A DNA stretch of 52,772 bases from Alphaproteobacteria bacterium (GTDB lineage Bacteria > Pseudomonadota > Alphaproteobacteria > MPNO01 > UBA830): the NCBI GenBank assembly GCA_022822405.1, contig JAJEBT010000203.1, forward strand, positions 1 to 52,772, given 5' to 3'. The notes below the pieces were generated by a model that saw only the letters and a program-made list of their open reading frames with translations, made no database searches and was not told where the DNA came from. The position numbers were made by a program, and so were the translations under genes. Below, one piece after another: positions 17,066 through 25,476 of this stretch (position 1 is the stretch's first letter; every line of letters begins with the position of its first letter).

Positions 17066-20000
17066 CGGGGCACCTCCGCGCGCGCCAATAGGTGGTCAAA
17101 TTTGTAGTTGACGCTCGCCGCATGAAAGTCGGGTTCACGCTGAAACGGTTGGCGGACGTAGTGGACCTTGTGGCTGTTGTCGCTGTCGAACTCGACGATG
17201 GCGAGGATGAAATCGTCCGGCTTGTTCAGCGAGTAGAGGATTTCATTGCGCGTGACGGTGACGGTCGCCGCCCCTGTAATTCGCCCCTTAACTTCGATGA
17301 ACCTTAGCCGGCCAGTACCGGGAATGTGACTTTCGATGTCATAGCCGAGCTTCTCGGCTTCGCGATCGATCGGCTTGAAGCCAAGGCTGCGCTCGATCCG
17401 CATAACGATCTCGCGGGCTCGTGCCGCCGCGGCCTGGGTATCGACGGTGATTTGCTCAACTGACGTCGCCTCGCCGGTAATCGCTGTGACGAGACCAATG
17501 GGCACGATCAGCAGCCCGCTCAGTACAATGGGTGGCAGGGGTGAGAACTGCCGCTCCCGCTTGATCTCCTCCATACGCTTCTGCAAGCGCGCCTGCAATT
17601 CGTCGGCACGCTTGCGGGCTTCACCGGAGTTGAGCCGCGCGTTCGACCTACCGGCCTGCTCCTGTTCCTTGAGTTGCTCGGCACGGAAATCCCAGTAGTT
17701 GATCTCCTTCGTCAGTCGGTCCTTGACGGCCGCCTCGGTCTTGTTGAGCAGCGCTAGCTTGCGGCCACGTACTCCGTTTAGGTGCTCGGGGACGACTTGT
17801 GTGATGGCATGCTCCCGGGCCTGTGCCTCCATGTAGTGGTCGATCCATCCGCACTCAGGTCGGGCGAGGAGTTCGGCGATGGGGGGCTCGTCCTCCTTCA
17901 GCGGGCGATAATCGAGGTAGGGCGCATAGTTGAAATGTTTCGTCGTACCCTCGATGTCGATCTCGACGAATAGCAGCCGTTTCGAGACGACGCGCCGCTC
18001 GCCGCTCCTGGTTAGGCTCGCGTCCTGGATCGCATGCTCAAGGAAAAACAAGACGCGCGGAGTCAGACTGGTGTCGCGCTCATCGACCAATATGGCGCCC
18101 CGCCGCAAGAGATCGCGATGGCGTTCGAGCGTCAGGTCTATAACGGCGTCGAGGAGCGGATGGCCGGGGCACACGAAGGCCGCCAGCGGCTGGCCGGGCG
18201 GCGTTACTAAGCCCTTCTCGAAGGTGATCCGCTCGTAGCGTGGCAATACTGGTTCACCGATGCCGACCAGTTGATCTCGGTTGCGAACCAACGTCGGCAC
18301 CCACGTCACCTGGAAGCGTCGAGGTTCTCGTCTCCGGACTGTACCGCCGAGCTGCTGGAAAGCTTCGAGAAAGAATGACTCAATGTAATGTGGCTGAAGC
18401 CTGCGTGCCTCTGCGCGCTCCATGTCCTCGCGGATGCGATGGACGCGGCTGACGTCCATGGTGTCGTGCGCAAGCGCGCGGTCTTCCAGAAGATCTCGAA
18501 TCTGCGACTTGTCGAAGGCGTTTTCGACCACCTGAGTCAGACGCTCTCGCACCTCGGGCGTTTCGCCATACCGGATAGCCTCGATAAGCAGGTTCCTAAG
18601 AGGGCGGCCTCCGAACTGGAGCTTGCCGAGCACGTCGAAGACTTGGCCGCCCAGCGCGTGGCGGGCCTGTTCCAACTTCTCGAGGAGGCGCCGGTAGACA
18701 TCGCCCTCACGCGTCTCTTCGGCAACGAGGTTCCAGAGGTGGCAGACCTCAGTCTGGCCAATGCGATGGATGCGCCCGAAGCGCTGCTCCAGACGGTTTG
18801 GGTTCCATGGCAGGTCATAATTGACCATCAGGTGGGCGCGTTGGAGGTTGATACCTTCGCCGGCGGCATCCGTCGCCAGCAGCACCTTGACTTCCGGGTC
18901 GTACCGGAAAGCTTCCTGAGCCTTCATCCGATCCTTGCGTCCCATGCCGCCGTGGATGATTACGATAGCTTCCGGGCGCCCCAAAAGGGTCGCGGTGCGG
19001 CCTTGCAGGTAGTTCAGTGTATCGCGATGCTCGGTGAAGATAACGAGCTTCTGGTTTGGTGACGGTTTCGGCTTGGATGGCGTCGGGATGCCCGAGTCAT
19101 ATGGCGCAGAATCTTCGGCGAACGCATTGGGGATAGCGGTAGGCGTGAAGATTTCGCTCAACAGCGCAGCAAGCTCGCGCCACTTTTTGTCGTCACCGCT
19201 GCGGCGGATAGAGAAGGCGAGCCCTTCCAGACGCTTCAGTGTGCCGATCTCGATGCGTAGCTCTTCGATAGATCGCGCGGCGGTGGCTTCGTCAAGGATT
19301 TCCTCTTCGGTCGCTTCCAGTTCGCTATCCGGGGCGTCTTCGAGATCCTCGACGTCCTCCTTGTCGAGAAGAGGAGCCTGGCGCGCCAAGCCCATATTGG
19401 CCTGACCACCGCGCTGGAGTATCTCCAGCTCGCGCAGACGGCTCTCAAGCCGTTCCCGGCGCCGCCTCAAGGACTGATAGATAGCTTCCGGCGAGGAGGC
19501 AAGACGGCGTTGCAGGATCGTCAGCGCGAAGCCAACCGTCCCGGCCCGCTTGTCGTTCTCTAACGCCTCAGCCCGGTTGAATTCCTCCCGGACGTACTCG
19601 GTGACTTCCTTGTAGAGCGCTGCCTCCGCGTCCGAGAGCCTATAGGGCACCGTGTAGGCGATACGCTCGGGGAAAAGCGGCCTTCCGTCGAACTTGAGCA
19701 GCTTCTCCTTGACCATACGCCGCATGAGGTCGGAGACATCAGCCGTATGCACACCGTCGCGGAACTTGCCCTCGAACCGATCGCCGTCGAGGAGCGCCAT
19801 AAACAACTGGAAGTCCTCTTCCTTGCCGTTATGCGGCGTTGCCGTCATGAGCAGAAAGTGGCGAGTGAGGGACGAAAGCAGCTGCGCTAGGCGATAGCGT
19901 TTGGTGTATTTCACTTCCCCGCCGAAGAACGTTGCCGACAGCTTGTGTGCCTCGTCGCATACGACGAGATCCCAGCGGCAATCCGGAGCCTGGAGTTTCT

Positions 20001-20652
20001 GTTGCACATCCTCGTTGCGCGACAGCTTGTCAAGCCGGGCAATGACGAGATTGGTCTCGAGGAACCAATTGCCTGTCCGGGCCGCATCCAGCTTGTCGTT
20101 GGTCAGAATCTCGAACCGTAAGTTGAAGCGGCGATACAGTTCGTCCTGCCATTGCTCCGCAAGGCTACCGGGGCACACGACCAGGCAGCGCTGAAGATCG
20201 CCGCGTACCATCAGCTCCTTCATCAGGAGACCGGCCATGATCGTCTTGCCGGCGCCCGGGTCATCGGCTAGCAGGAAGCGCAGTGGTTGCCGCGGCAACA
20301 TACTTTCGTAGACTGCCGTGATCTGATGCGGCAGAGGCTCGACGACCGATGTGTGCACCGCCAGTACCGGGTCGAACAAATGGGCGAAATGGATGCGCTG
20401 GGCTTCCGAGGCGAGCCGAAACAAACGGCCGTCACCGTCGAAGCTCCAAGGGCAGCCTTCTTCGACGACGTCCAGCCTCGGTTCGTCATGTCGATAGAGG
20501 AGCTCGTCAGCCACCTTGCCTGTGGCGTCCTTATAGGTCAGTTCCAGGGCTTGTGAGCCGTACCACTGCACATTAACGACCGTGACAAGCCCGTTGGGGA
20601 GAATCCCGCGAAGCGAAGCGTTGGGCTTGAGGTCTTCAAGTGACGTCATCAT
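17062..20652 (-). CDS. SNF2/RapA-like helicase with C-terminal DUF3883-like domain
   Basis: 1196 residues. The start codons are two consecutive ATGs, 20652 and 20649, with GAGG better spaced for the second. The N-terminal part carries DPGAGKT (131-137), DEAH (233-236) and LLMTATPHNGKEEDF. The C-terminal half of the motor carries LVIFTEHRDTLNYL, LLATDAAGEGINLQ and QRFGRIHRIGQ. These are superfamily 2 SNF2/RapA motifs, like the DrmD helicase of class 1 DISARM. The motor is followed by a coiled, charged region (RLTKEINYWDFRAEQLKEQE…). The C-terminal domain GYDIES…RLRFIEVKGRITG…EILYSLNKPDDFILAIVEF matches DUF3883 and retains a D…E-V-K arrangement reminiscent of PD-(D/E)XK folds, so a nuclease role is possible. 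It is the first gene of the operon and probably translocates on or remodels invading DNA. Confidence 0.88.
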   Translation of the reverse strand: MMTSLEDLKPNASLRGILPNGLVTVVNVQWYGSQALELTYKDATGKVADELLYRHDEPRLDVVEEGCPWSFDGDGRLFRLASEAQRIHFAHLFDPVLAVHTSVVEPLPHQITAVYESMLPRQPLRFLLADDPGAGKTIMAGLLMKELMVRGDLQRCLVVCPGSLAEQWQDELYRRFNLRFEILTNDKLDAARTGNWFLETNLVIARLDKLSRNEDVQQKLQAPDCRWDLVVCDEAHKLSATFFGGEVKYTKRYRLAQLLSSLTRHFLLMTATPHNGKEEDFQLFMALLDGDRFEGKFRDGVHTADVSDLMRRMVKEKLLKFDGRPLFPERIAYTVPYRLSDAEAALYKEVTEYVREEFNRAEALENDKRAGTVGFALTILQRRLASSPEAIYQSLRRRRERLESRLRELEILQRGGQANMGLARQAPLLDKEDVEDLEDAPDSELEATEEEILDEATAARSIEELRIEIGTLKRLEGLAFSIRRSGDDKKWRELAALLSEIFTPTAIPNAFAEDSAPYDSGIPTPSKPKPSPNQKLVIFTEHRDTLNYLQGRTATLLGRPEAIVIIHGGMGRKDRMKAQEAFRYDPEVKVLLATDAAGEGINLQRAHLMVNYDLPWNPNRLEQRFGRIHRIGQTEVCHLWNLVAEETREGDVYRRLLEKLEQARHALGGQVFDVLGKLQFGGRPLRNLLIEAIRYGETPEVRERLTQVVENAFDKSQIRDLLEDRALAHDTMDVSRVHRIREDMERAEARRLQPHYIESFFLEAFQQLGGTVRRREPRRFQVTWVPTLVRNRDQLVGIGEPVLPRYERITFEKGLVTPPGQPLAAFVCPGHPLLDAVIDLTLERHRDLLRRGAILVDERDTSLTPRVLFFLEHAIQDASLTRSGERRVVSKRLLFVEIDIEGTTKHFNYAPYLDYRPLKEDEPPIAELLARPECGWIDHYMEAQAREHAITQVVPEHLNGVRGRKLALLNKTEAAVKDRLTKEINYWDFRAEQLKEQEQAGRSNARLNSGEARKRADELQARLQKRMEEIKRERQFSPLPPIVLSGLLIVPIGLVTAITGEATSVEQITVDTQAAAARAREIVMRIERSLGFKPIDREAEKLGYDIESHIPGTGRLRFIEVKGRITGAATVTVTRNEILYSLNKPDDFILAIVEFDSDNSHKVHYVRQPFQREPDFHAASVNYKFDHLLARAEVPR

Positions 20653-20999
20653 TCCCTCAGCTCTTATTCACCCACTTGAGTACAGGCCAGGGCGTCATGA
20701 ATTCGGCCTGTTTCAACCCCCACGCCCTCGTTCGTTGTCGTTCCTCCCGGCTGACAGAGGGGCCGACTGCGTCGTAACTGCGTCGTAGAAGTAACATGGA
20801 TTCCCTGCTTTCGGGATTCCCTGCGACGCACGCTTCCAAAGACGCAGGTTCCTTGCAGTGGAGAGTTATGTCAAATATTCCCTGCAAATTCGGTCATGGC
20901 ATGGGTCCCCGATGTGGCGGCTGCCGTCCCGGCGGCCCCGAGTTCACCGATGCCGATATGGGGCATCGCCACGCGTTTTGGGGATCTGCCGGCAGGCGG
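20653..20999. other. Intergenic region at the right border of the defence island
   Basis: 347 bp between the divergent-side SDR stop and the helicase start. A minus-strand frame from an ATG at 20797 to a TGA at 20657 encodes 46 residues ending TPWPVLKWVNKS just before the helicase. It has no recognised family and I do not call it a gene. The stretch holds the GCAGGGAAT repeats described separately. A TTGACA on the minus strand (20874-20869) lacks a good -10 box. This should contain the promoter of the five-gene operon. Confidence 0.4.
20799..20885 (-). repeat. Three copies of GCAGGGAAT
   Basis: On the minus strand, GCAGGGAATCC occurs twice in tandem with a 5-nt spacer (20824-20814 and 20808-20798). 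A third copy, GCAGGGAAT, lies about 60 bp further upstream (20885-20877). They sit between the island and the SDR gene. They could be operator half-sites for the operon promoter or remnants of a recombination border. Confidence 0.5.
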
Positions 21000-21785
21000 T
21001 TACCACGCTGTCCATCCGCCGTCGATCGTAAGCGATGCACCGGTTATCAGCGCCGACGCCGGTGAGGCAAGGAACACGATGGCCCCCATTATGTCTTCGA
21101 GTTCACCGAGACGGCCCAGTGGGATGCGCGCCAGCGTGTCGTCCCGGAAAGCTCTGTTCTCGAAGAACGGTCGCGTCATTGGCGTCAGGATGAAGGTCGG
21201 GCCGATGGCGTTGACCCGGATCCCGTGCGGCGCAAGTTCAACCCCCATGGCCTTGGTAAGGCCTTCGACCGCGTGCTTGGAGGTGCAGTAGACTGTTCGC
21301 GTCGGAGCGCCGACATGGCCCATCTGCGACGACATGTGAATGATCGAGCCGCCTTCGCCGCGGTGGATCATTCTCCGCGCAACGATCTGGGACACGACAA
21401 AGAGTGACTTCACGTTAAGGCCCATGACGCGGTCGTAGTTTTCCTCCGACACGTCGACGAAGGGCTCCGGCGCGTTCGTGCCGGCGTTGTTGACGAGCAC
21501 ATCGACCCGTTCAAGGCCGCCGATCTTCTCCTCGATCTGGTTGCGGCTCGTGATATCGCAGACCAGAGCGCGGGCGATCCCGCCGTTGCCGCCGATCTCG
21601 TCGGCGAGCGCCTCGAGCTCGTCGCCTGTGCGGCTGACCGCCACGACCTCAGCGCCGGCACCCGCAAGCGCCAGTGCGCAGGCCCGTCCCAGACCGCGGC
21701 CGGCGCCGGTCACCAGCGCGACCTTGCCGTCGAGCCGCATTTCCGGGGTGGCGAGTTGTGGCTCTGCCGCCGCCTTCTCGTTCAT
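21000..21785 (-). CDS. Short-chain dehydrogenase/reductase (SDR) family oxidoreductase
   Basis: 261 residues from the ATG at 21785, which has AGGGAGA about 7 nt upstream. The frame is open further but would run into the divergent promoter. Classical SDR marks: TGAGRGLG at 26-33, NNAG at 99-102, and the triad S153-Y166-K170 (SSQMGHVGAPTRTVYCTSK), with IRVNAIGPTFILTPM after it. It should oxidise an alcohol or reduce a ketone with NAD(P). It is divergent from the cyclase/HisD/cupin genes across a 111-bp promoter region and probably belongs to the same catabolic regulon. The substrate is unknown; a hydroxy acid intermediate of the neighbouring pathway is likely. Confidence 0.88.
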   Translation of the reverse strand: MNEKAAAEPQLATPEMRLDGKVALVTGAGRGLGRACALALAGAGAEVVAVSRTGDELEALADEIGGNGGIARALVCDITSRNQIEEKIGGLERVDVLVNNAGTNAPEPFVDVSEENYDRVMGLNVKSLFVVSQIVARRMIHRGEGGSIIHMSSQMGHVGAPTRTVYCTSKHAVEGLTKAMGVELAPHGIRVNAIGPTFILTPMTRPFFENRAFRDDTLARIPLGRLGELEDIMGAIVFLASPASALITGASLTIDGGWTAW

Positions 21786-21825
21786 CGGTTTCTCCCTTTT
21801 TCGGCCTTCTGCCCGCCGCGGCAGC

Positions 21826-21856
21826 TTGACATGTCGAGCGTTTGCTAACCTATATA
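21826..21856 (+). promoter_or_regulatory. Sigma-70-like promoter of the cyclase-HisD-cupin operon
   Basis: A consensus TTGACA at 21826-21831 and TATATA at 21851-21856 (19-nt spacer; 18 nt if read as CTATAT) lie about 40 bp upstream of the cyclase start in the divergent region. The -35 match is perfect. No operator palindrome is obvious. Confidence 0.5.
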
Positions 21857-21896
21857 GCGGCTGCGAAAAACGCCAATACGAACAGGGAGCAGCGTA

Positions 21897-22862
21897 ATGG
21901 TCCACAGGCACACCGACGGTACGCTAGATATGAAACTTCTCCGCGAGACTGCGGAAAAATGCAAGAACTGGGGCAAATGGGGCCCCGACGACGAAGCCGG
22001 AACCCTGAACTATATCGAGCCGGCGGATGTCATAGCGGCCGCCGGACTGATCAGGAAGGGCAAGGTCTTCTCTCTCGGGCTCAATTTCGACAGCAACGGG
22101 CCGCAGGTTGGACTCTGGGGCAGCCGGTTCAACCCGATCCATACCATGCTTGCCACCGGCACCGATGCAGTTGCCGGCAACCAGGACGCCGGCGGAATCC
22201 GCTATGCCGACGACATGGTTTCGCTGCCGCTCCAGTGCGGCACGCAGTGGGACGCTCTCGGACACATCTTCTACGACGACAAGATGTGGAACGGCTACGA
22301 CGCTGCGCTGGTCGATTCCGGCGGTGCCCAGAAGAACGGCATCGAGAAGGTCAAGGACCGGATGGTGGGCCGCGGCGTACTGCTCGACGTGGCGCGCCAC
22401 ATCGGTGTCGAGGCGTTGCAGGAAGGCGACGCGATTTCGCGGGACGATCTTGACTCCTGTGCCGAAGCCCAGGGGGTAGAGGTGAAGCGGGGCGATTTCC
22501 TTCTGGTACGCACCGGCATGATGGAAGAACGGCTGAAGAACGGCTGGGGCGGCTATGCCGGCGGGGACGCGCCCGGGCTCTCCTTTGATACCGCCGAATG
22601 GCTTCACGGCAAGGAAGTTGCCGCGATCTGCTGCGACACCTGGGGGTGCGAGGTGCGGCCCAACGAGACCGATGATGCCCAGCAGCCCTGGCACTGGGTG
22701 GTGATTCCGATGATCGGCATCACCATGGGCGAGATCTTCGTCATGGGCGAACTGGCTGACGACTGCGCCGATGACGGGGTGTGGGAGTTCTTCTTCTGCG
22801 CGCCGCCGCTGCCGATCACCGGTGGCGTCGGATCGCCGATCAATCCGATCGCCATCAAGTAG
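21897..22862 (+). CDS. Cyclase-family metal hydrolase (kynurenine formamidase-like)
   Basis: 321 residues; ATG at 21897 with a GGGAGC ribosome binding site. The Cyclase (PF04199) metal site appears as [15 protein letters not shown] around residues 112-126, corresponding to the usual H-x-G-T-H-x-D-x-x-x-H with the histidine before D replaced by W. The family fold is further shown by [20 protein letters not shown] and the E-V-A-A-I-C-C-D-T strand. Relatives hydrolyse N-formyl or lactone-like bonds. This long form with [18 protein letters not shown] at the N-terminus is common in catabolic clusters but poorly characterised. It precedes the HisD-like gene by 40 nt, so the two are co-transcribed. 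Loss of one expected ligand may alter metal binding. Confidence 0.8.
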   Translation: MVHRHTDGTLDMKLLRETAEKCKNWGKWGPDDEAGTLNYIEPADVIAAAGLIRKGKVFSLGLNFDSNGPQVGLWGSRFNPIHTMLATGTDAVAGNQDAGGIRYADDMVSLPLQCGTQWDALGHIFYDDKMWNGYDAALVDSGGAQKNGIEKVKDRMVGRGVLLDVARHIGVEALQEGDAISRDDLDSCAEAQGVEVKRGDFLLVRTGMMEERLKNGWGGYAGGDAPGLSFDTAEWLHGKEVAAICCDTWGCEVRPNETDDAQQPWHWVVIPMIGITMGEIFVMGELADDCADDGVWEFFFCAPPLPITGGVGSPINPIAIK

Positions 22863-22902
22863 CGCGGTTCGTCAATCGATAGAAGTCCGGAGGCCGGCTG
22901 GC

Positions 22903-24201
22903 ATGGCAACACATCTGAAGACCCGCATCGGCGAGGACGAATCGAAGGAGGCTGATGCGCGGGTGCGGCGAACGGTCGAGGACATCCTCGCCGATATCGA
23001 GGCGCGCGGCGACGAGGCTGTGAGGGAATATTCCGAACGGTTCGACCGCTGGGCGCCTGAGAGCTTTCGGCTCTCCGACCAGGAGATTTCGGATCTCGTG
23101 GCGTCGGTTCCGGCAGACACCATCGCCGACATCGAGTTCGCCCAGGCTCAGGTCCGGAACTTCGCGCAGGTCCAGCGCGACGCCCTGGTCGACGTCGAGG
23201 TCGAGACGCTGCCCGGCGTGCGGCTCGGACACCGTAACATCCCGGTAAGCTCGGTCGGCTGCTACGTGCCCGGCGGGCGCTATCCCATGGTGGCGTCGGC
23301 GCACATGAGCGTGGTGACCGCCAAGGTGGCCGGCGTGCCGCGGATCATCACGTGTACGCCGCCGACCGACGGCAAGCCCCATGCCGAGACCATCGCCGCG
23401 ATGCATCTGGGCGGTGCCGACGAGATATACCTCCTCGGCGGCGTGCAGGCCGTCGGCGCGATGGCGCTTGGAACCGATTCCGTCGAACCTGTCGACATGC
23501 TGGTCGGACCGGGGAACGCCTATGTCGCCGAGGCCAAGCGCCAGCTCTACGGGCGCGTCGGCATCGACCTCTTTGCCGGTCCGACGGAAATACTCGTGAT
23601 CGCAGATGACAGCTCGGACGTCGAGGTGATCGCGACCGATCTCCTCGGACAGGCCGAACACGGCCCGACCTCGCCGGCGATCCTCGTCACCACTTCCGCG
23701 GCCCTCGCCGAGGCCCTGCCGGCCGAGATCGAGCGTCAGCTCGCGCAGTTGCCAACGGCCGACGTGGCCGGCGTCGCGTGGCGCGATTACGGCGAGATCA
23801 TTCTCGTCGACGATCTCGACGAGGCCGTGGCGGAAGGGGACCGCATCGCCGCCGAGCATGTCGAGGTGCTGACGGAGAATCCGCGCTATTTCCTTGAGCG
23901 CATGACCAACTACGGTGCGCTGTTCCTCGGGCCCGAGACCAACGTCTCTTACGGCGACAAGGTCATCGGCACCAACCACACGCTGCCGACCAAGGGCGCG
24001 GCGCGCTACACGGGTGGCCTCTGGGTCGGGAAGTTCCTCAAGACATGCACGTGGCAGGAATGCACCGAGGAGGCCAGTGTCGTCGTCGGCGACTACTGTT
24101 CGCGGCTCTGTGCGATCGAGAAATTCTGGGGACACAAGGAGCAGGCCGATCTGCGCCTGCGCCGCTATGGCGGGCGCAATATCGGACTTGGAGCGGGATG
24201 A
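22903..24201 (+). CDS. Histidinol dehydrogenase-family NAD-dependent dehydrogenase (HpsN-like)
   Basis: 432 residues from the ATG at 22903 (GGAGG 9 nt upstream). HisD landmarks: [41 protein letters not shown], zinc ligands in [15 protein letters not shown], and the catalytic [17 protein letters not shown]. The N-terminus and the [20 protein letters not shown] phrase resemble the sulfopropanediol dehydrogenase (HpsN) branch rather than biosynthetic HisD, and no other his gene is nearby. HisD-type enzymes carry out a four-electron oxidation of an alcohol to an acid with two NAD. Catabolism of a diol or amino alcohol is likely; dihydroxypropanesulfonate is possible but unproven. It is co-transcribed with the cyclase and cupin genes. 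Confidence 0.82.
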   Translation: MATHLKTRIGEDESKEADARVRRTVEDILADIEARGDEAVREYSERFDRWAPESFRLSDQEISDLVASVPADTIADIEFAQAQVRNFAQVQRDALVDVEVETLPGVRLGHRNIPVSSVGCYVPGGRYPMVASAHMSVVTAKVAGVPRIITCTPPTDGKPHAETIAAMHLGGADEIYLLGGVQAVGAMALGTDSVEPVDMLVGPGNAYVAEAKRQLYGRVGIDLFAGPTEILVIADDSSDVEVIATDLLGQAEHGPTSPAILVTTSAALAEALPAEIERQLAQLPTADVAGVAWRDYGEIILVDDLDEAVAEGDRIAAEHVEVLTENPRYFLERMTNYGALFLGPETNVSYGDKVIGTNHTLPTKGAARYTGGLWVGKFLKTCTWQECTEEASVVVGDYCSRLCAIEKFWGHKEQADLRLRRYGGRNIGLGAG

Positions 24202-24224
24202 CGGCCGGAAAAGGGAGAGAGACG

Positions 24225-24752
24225 ATGGCGAAAGTCAGTGTCAGCATGCAGGAGATGGAGGAGAGGATCGCCCGGTTCGACGGGCTGAAGCCGTCGAAGC
24301 AGGCGTTCGTCGACACCCGGATTCCCGAACATGTTCGCGACATCTACAACGTGATCGGTCAGGGCGTGACCGAGGATCCCGACCTCAAGCCCGCGATCTC
24401 GGCGGTGGAGGGTTTCAACATCACTTATGTCGGCGCCGAGCCGGGAAAGGGCGCGGCTCTGCACGCCCATTCGACGGTCGAGGTGTTCATTCCCATGTCG
24501 GGCAGGTGGGCGGTCTTCTGGGGCGACGAGGGCGAAAACGAGGTCGCGCTCGACCAGTTCGACGTGGTCTCCGTGCCGGTCGGCGTCATGCGCGGTTTCC
24601 GCAACATCGGCGACGACCATGGCTATCTGATGGCGATTCTCGGCGGCACCGACGCCGGACGCGTGGACTGGGCTGATTCCGTTCTCCGGCGCGCCCAGGA
24701 GACGGGGCTCAGCCTCGACGCCGACGGCAACGTGATGGCCGCCGCCGAATAA
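24225..24752 (+). CDS. Cupin-domain protein
   Basis: 175 residues from the ATG at 24225, preceded by AGGGAGAG. The cupin core is seen as GKGAALHAHSTVEVFIPMSGRWAVFWGD (motif 1, H…H…E) and DVVSVPVGVMRGFRNIGDDHGYLMAILGG (motif 2), so a mononuclear metal site is plausible. The N-terminal 60 residues have no recognised domain. It starts 23 nt after the HisD-like stop, so it is probably the third gene of the operon. It may be a dioxygenase, an isomerase or a sensor; motif evidence does not decide. Confidence 0.75.
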   Translation: MAKVSVSMQEMEERIARFDGLKPSKQAFVDTRIPEHVRDIYNVIGQGVTEDPDLKPAISAVEGFNITYVGAEPGKGAALHAHSTVEVFIPMSGRWAVFWGDEGENEVALDQFDVVSVPVGVMRGFRNIGDDHGYLMAILGGTDAGRVDWADSVLRRAQETGLSLDADGNVMAAAE

Positions 24753-24811
24753 CCGCCGCCGGCATCCGCTTCCGTCACTTGGGCGGCGTGGAGCGCCGGC
24801 CCGTAATTCGT

Positions 24812-24835
24812 CCGGCCGGAGTCCTTTCCGGCCGG
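24812..24835. terminator. 9-bp GC-rich hairpin after the cupin gene
   Basis: CCGGCCGGA (24812-24820) and TCCGGCCGG (24827-24835) form a perfect 9-bp stem with a 6-nt loop. There is no downstream T run, so this is a weak or factor-assisted terminator, or an mRNA-stabilising hairpin between the catabolic operon and hpt. Confidence 0.45.
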
Positions 24836-24876
24836 CGTACAGCGAAGTTCGCGCGGCGGGCTGCGGGAGTACAGGC

Positions 24877-25413
24877 ATGACAAATCGATCCGGCGTCGAG
24901 GTCATTTTCGACGCCGACACCATCTCTCGGCGGGTCGGCGAACTCGCCACCGAGATTTCGGGCCGCCTCCCGGAGGACGTCCTGATCGTCGTCGTCCTCA
25001 AGGGCAGCTTCGTCTTTGCCGCCGACCTCCTGCGGGCACTCGACCGGTCCGGCATGCAGCCGCGGGTCGATTTCATCAGCCTGTCCAGCTACGGCACGGG
25101 GACAGAAAGTTCACGCGAAGTGCAACTCACCCGCGATCTGTCGGAAGAGGTGCGCGGCCAGACCGTTCTTATCGTCGACGATATTCTCGACACCGGCCGG
25201 ACCCTGGCCTTCGCCGTAGACCTGATCGTTGCCAGAGGCGCGTCCGCCGTGCACAGCTGCGTTCTTCTCGACAAGCGTGAACGGCGCGAGGTCAGGGTCG
25301 ACGCCGATTTCGTCGGCTTCGATGTCGGGAACGTCTTCGTGGTCGGTTACGGCATCGACCTTGCCCACCGCTACCGGAGCCTCCCTTATATCGGCGCCGT
25401 GCGATCGGTCTGA
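24877..25413 (+). CDS. hpt: Hypoxanthine phosphoribosyltransferase
   Basis: 178 residues, normal length. The PRPP-binding loop VLIVDDILDTGRTL sits at about residues 92-105, the PPi loop is VVLKGSFVF, and the base-binding end is KRERREVRVDADFVGFDVGNVFVVGYGIDLAHRYRSLPYIG. It salvages hypoxanthine (and probably guanine) to IMP/GMP in the cytoplasm. It stands alone after the catabolic operon and converges on the DUF4175 gene 64 nt away. There is nothing unusual in the sequence. Confidence 0.93.
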   Translation: MTNRSGVEVIFDADTISRRVGELATEISGRLPEDVLIVVVLKGSFVFAADLLRALDRSGMQPRVDFISLSSYGTGTESSREVQLTRDLSEEVRGQTVLIVDDILDTGRTLAFAVDLIVARGASAVHSCVLLDKRERREVRVDADFVGFDVGNVFVVGYGIDLAHRYRSLPYIGAVRSV

Positions 25414-25476
25414 AAACGGCCGCGGAGGGCGCTGATCCTCGGAAGTCGAATCCGGTCCTGCCCTGGAGCGTCCGCG

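Noticed and set aside
8696..20652. Classical BREX or DISARM assignment
   Set aside because: No PglZ/BrxZ, BrxL, DrmA, DrmB or DrmC protein is present. Only the general ATPase, methylase and helicase roles are shared.
20657..20887. 76-codon minus-strand ORF just before the helicase
   Set aside because: It needs a TTG start, part of its translation comes from the GCAGGGAAT repeats, and no family is recognised.
22855..24135. Long minus-strand ORF opposite the HisD-like gene
   Set aside because: It is antisense to a gene with clear HisD motifs and has no recognisable family signature.
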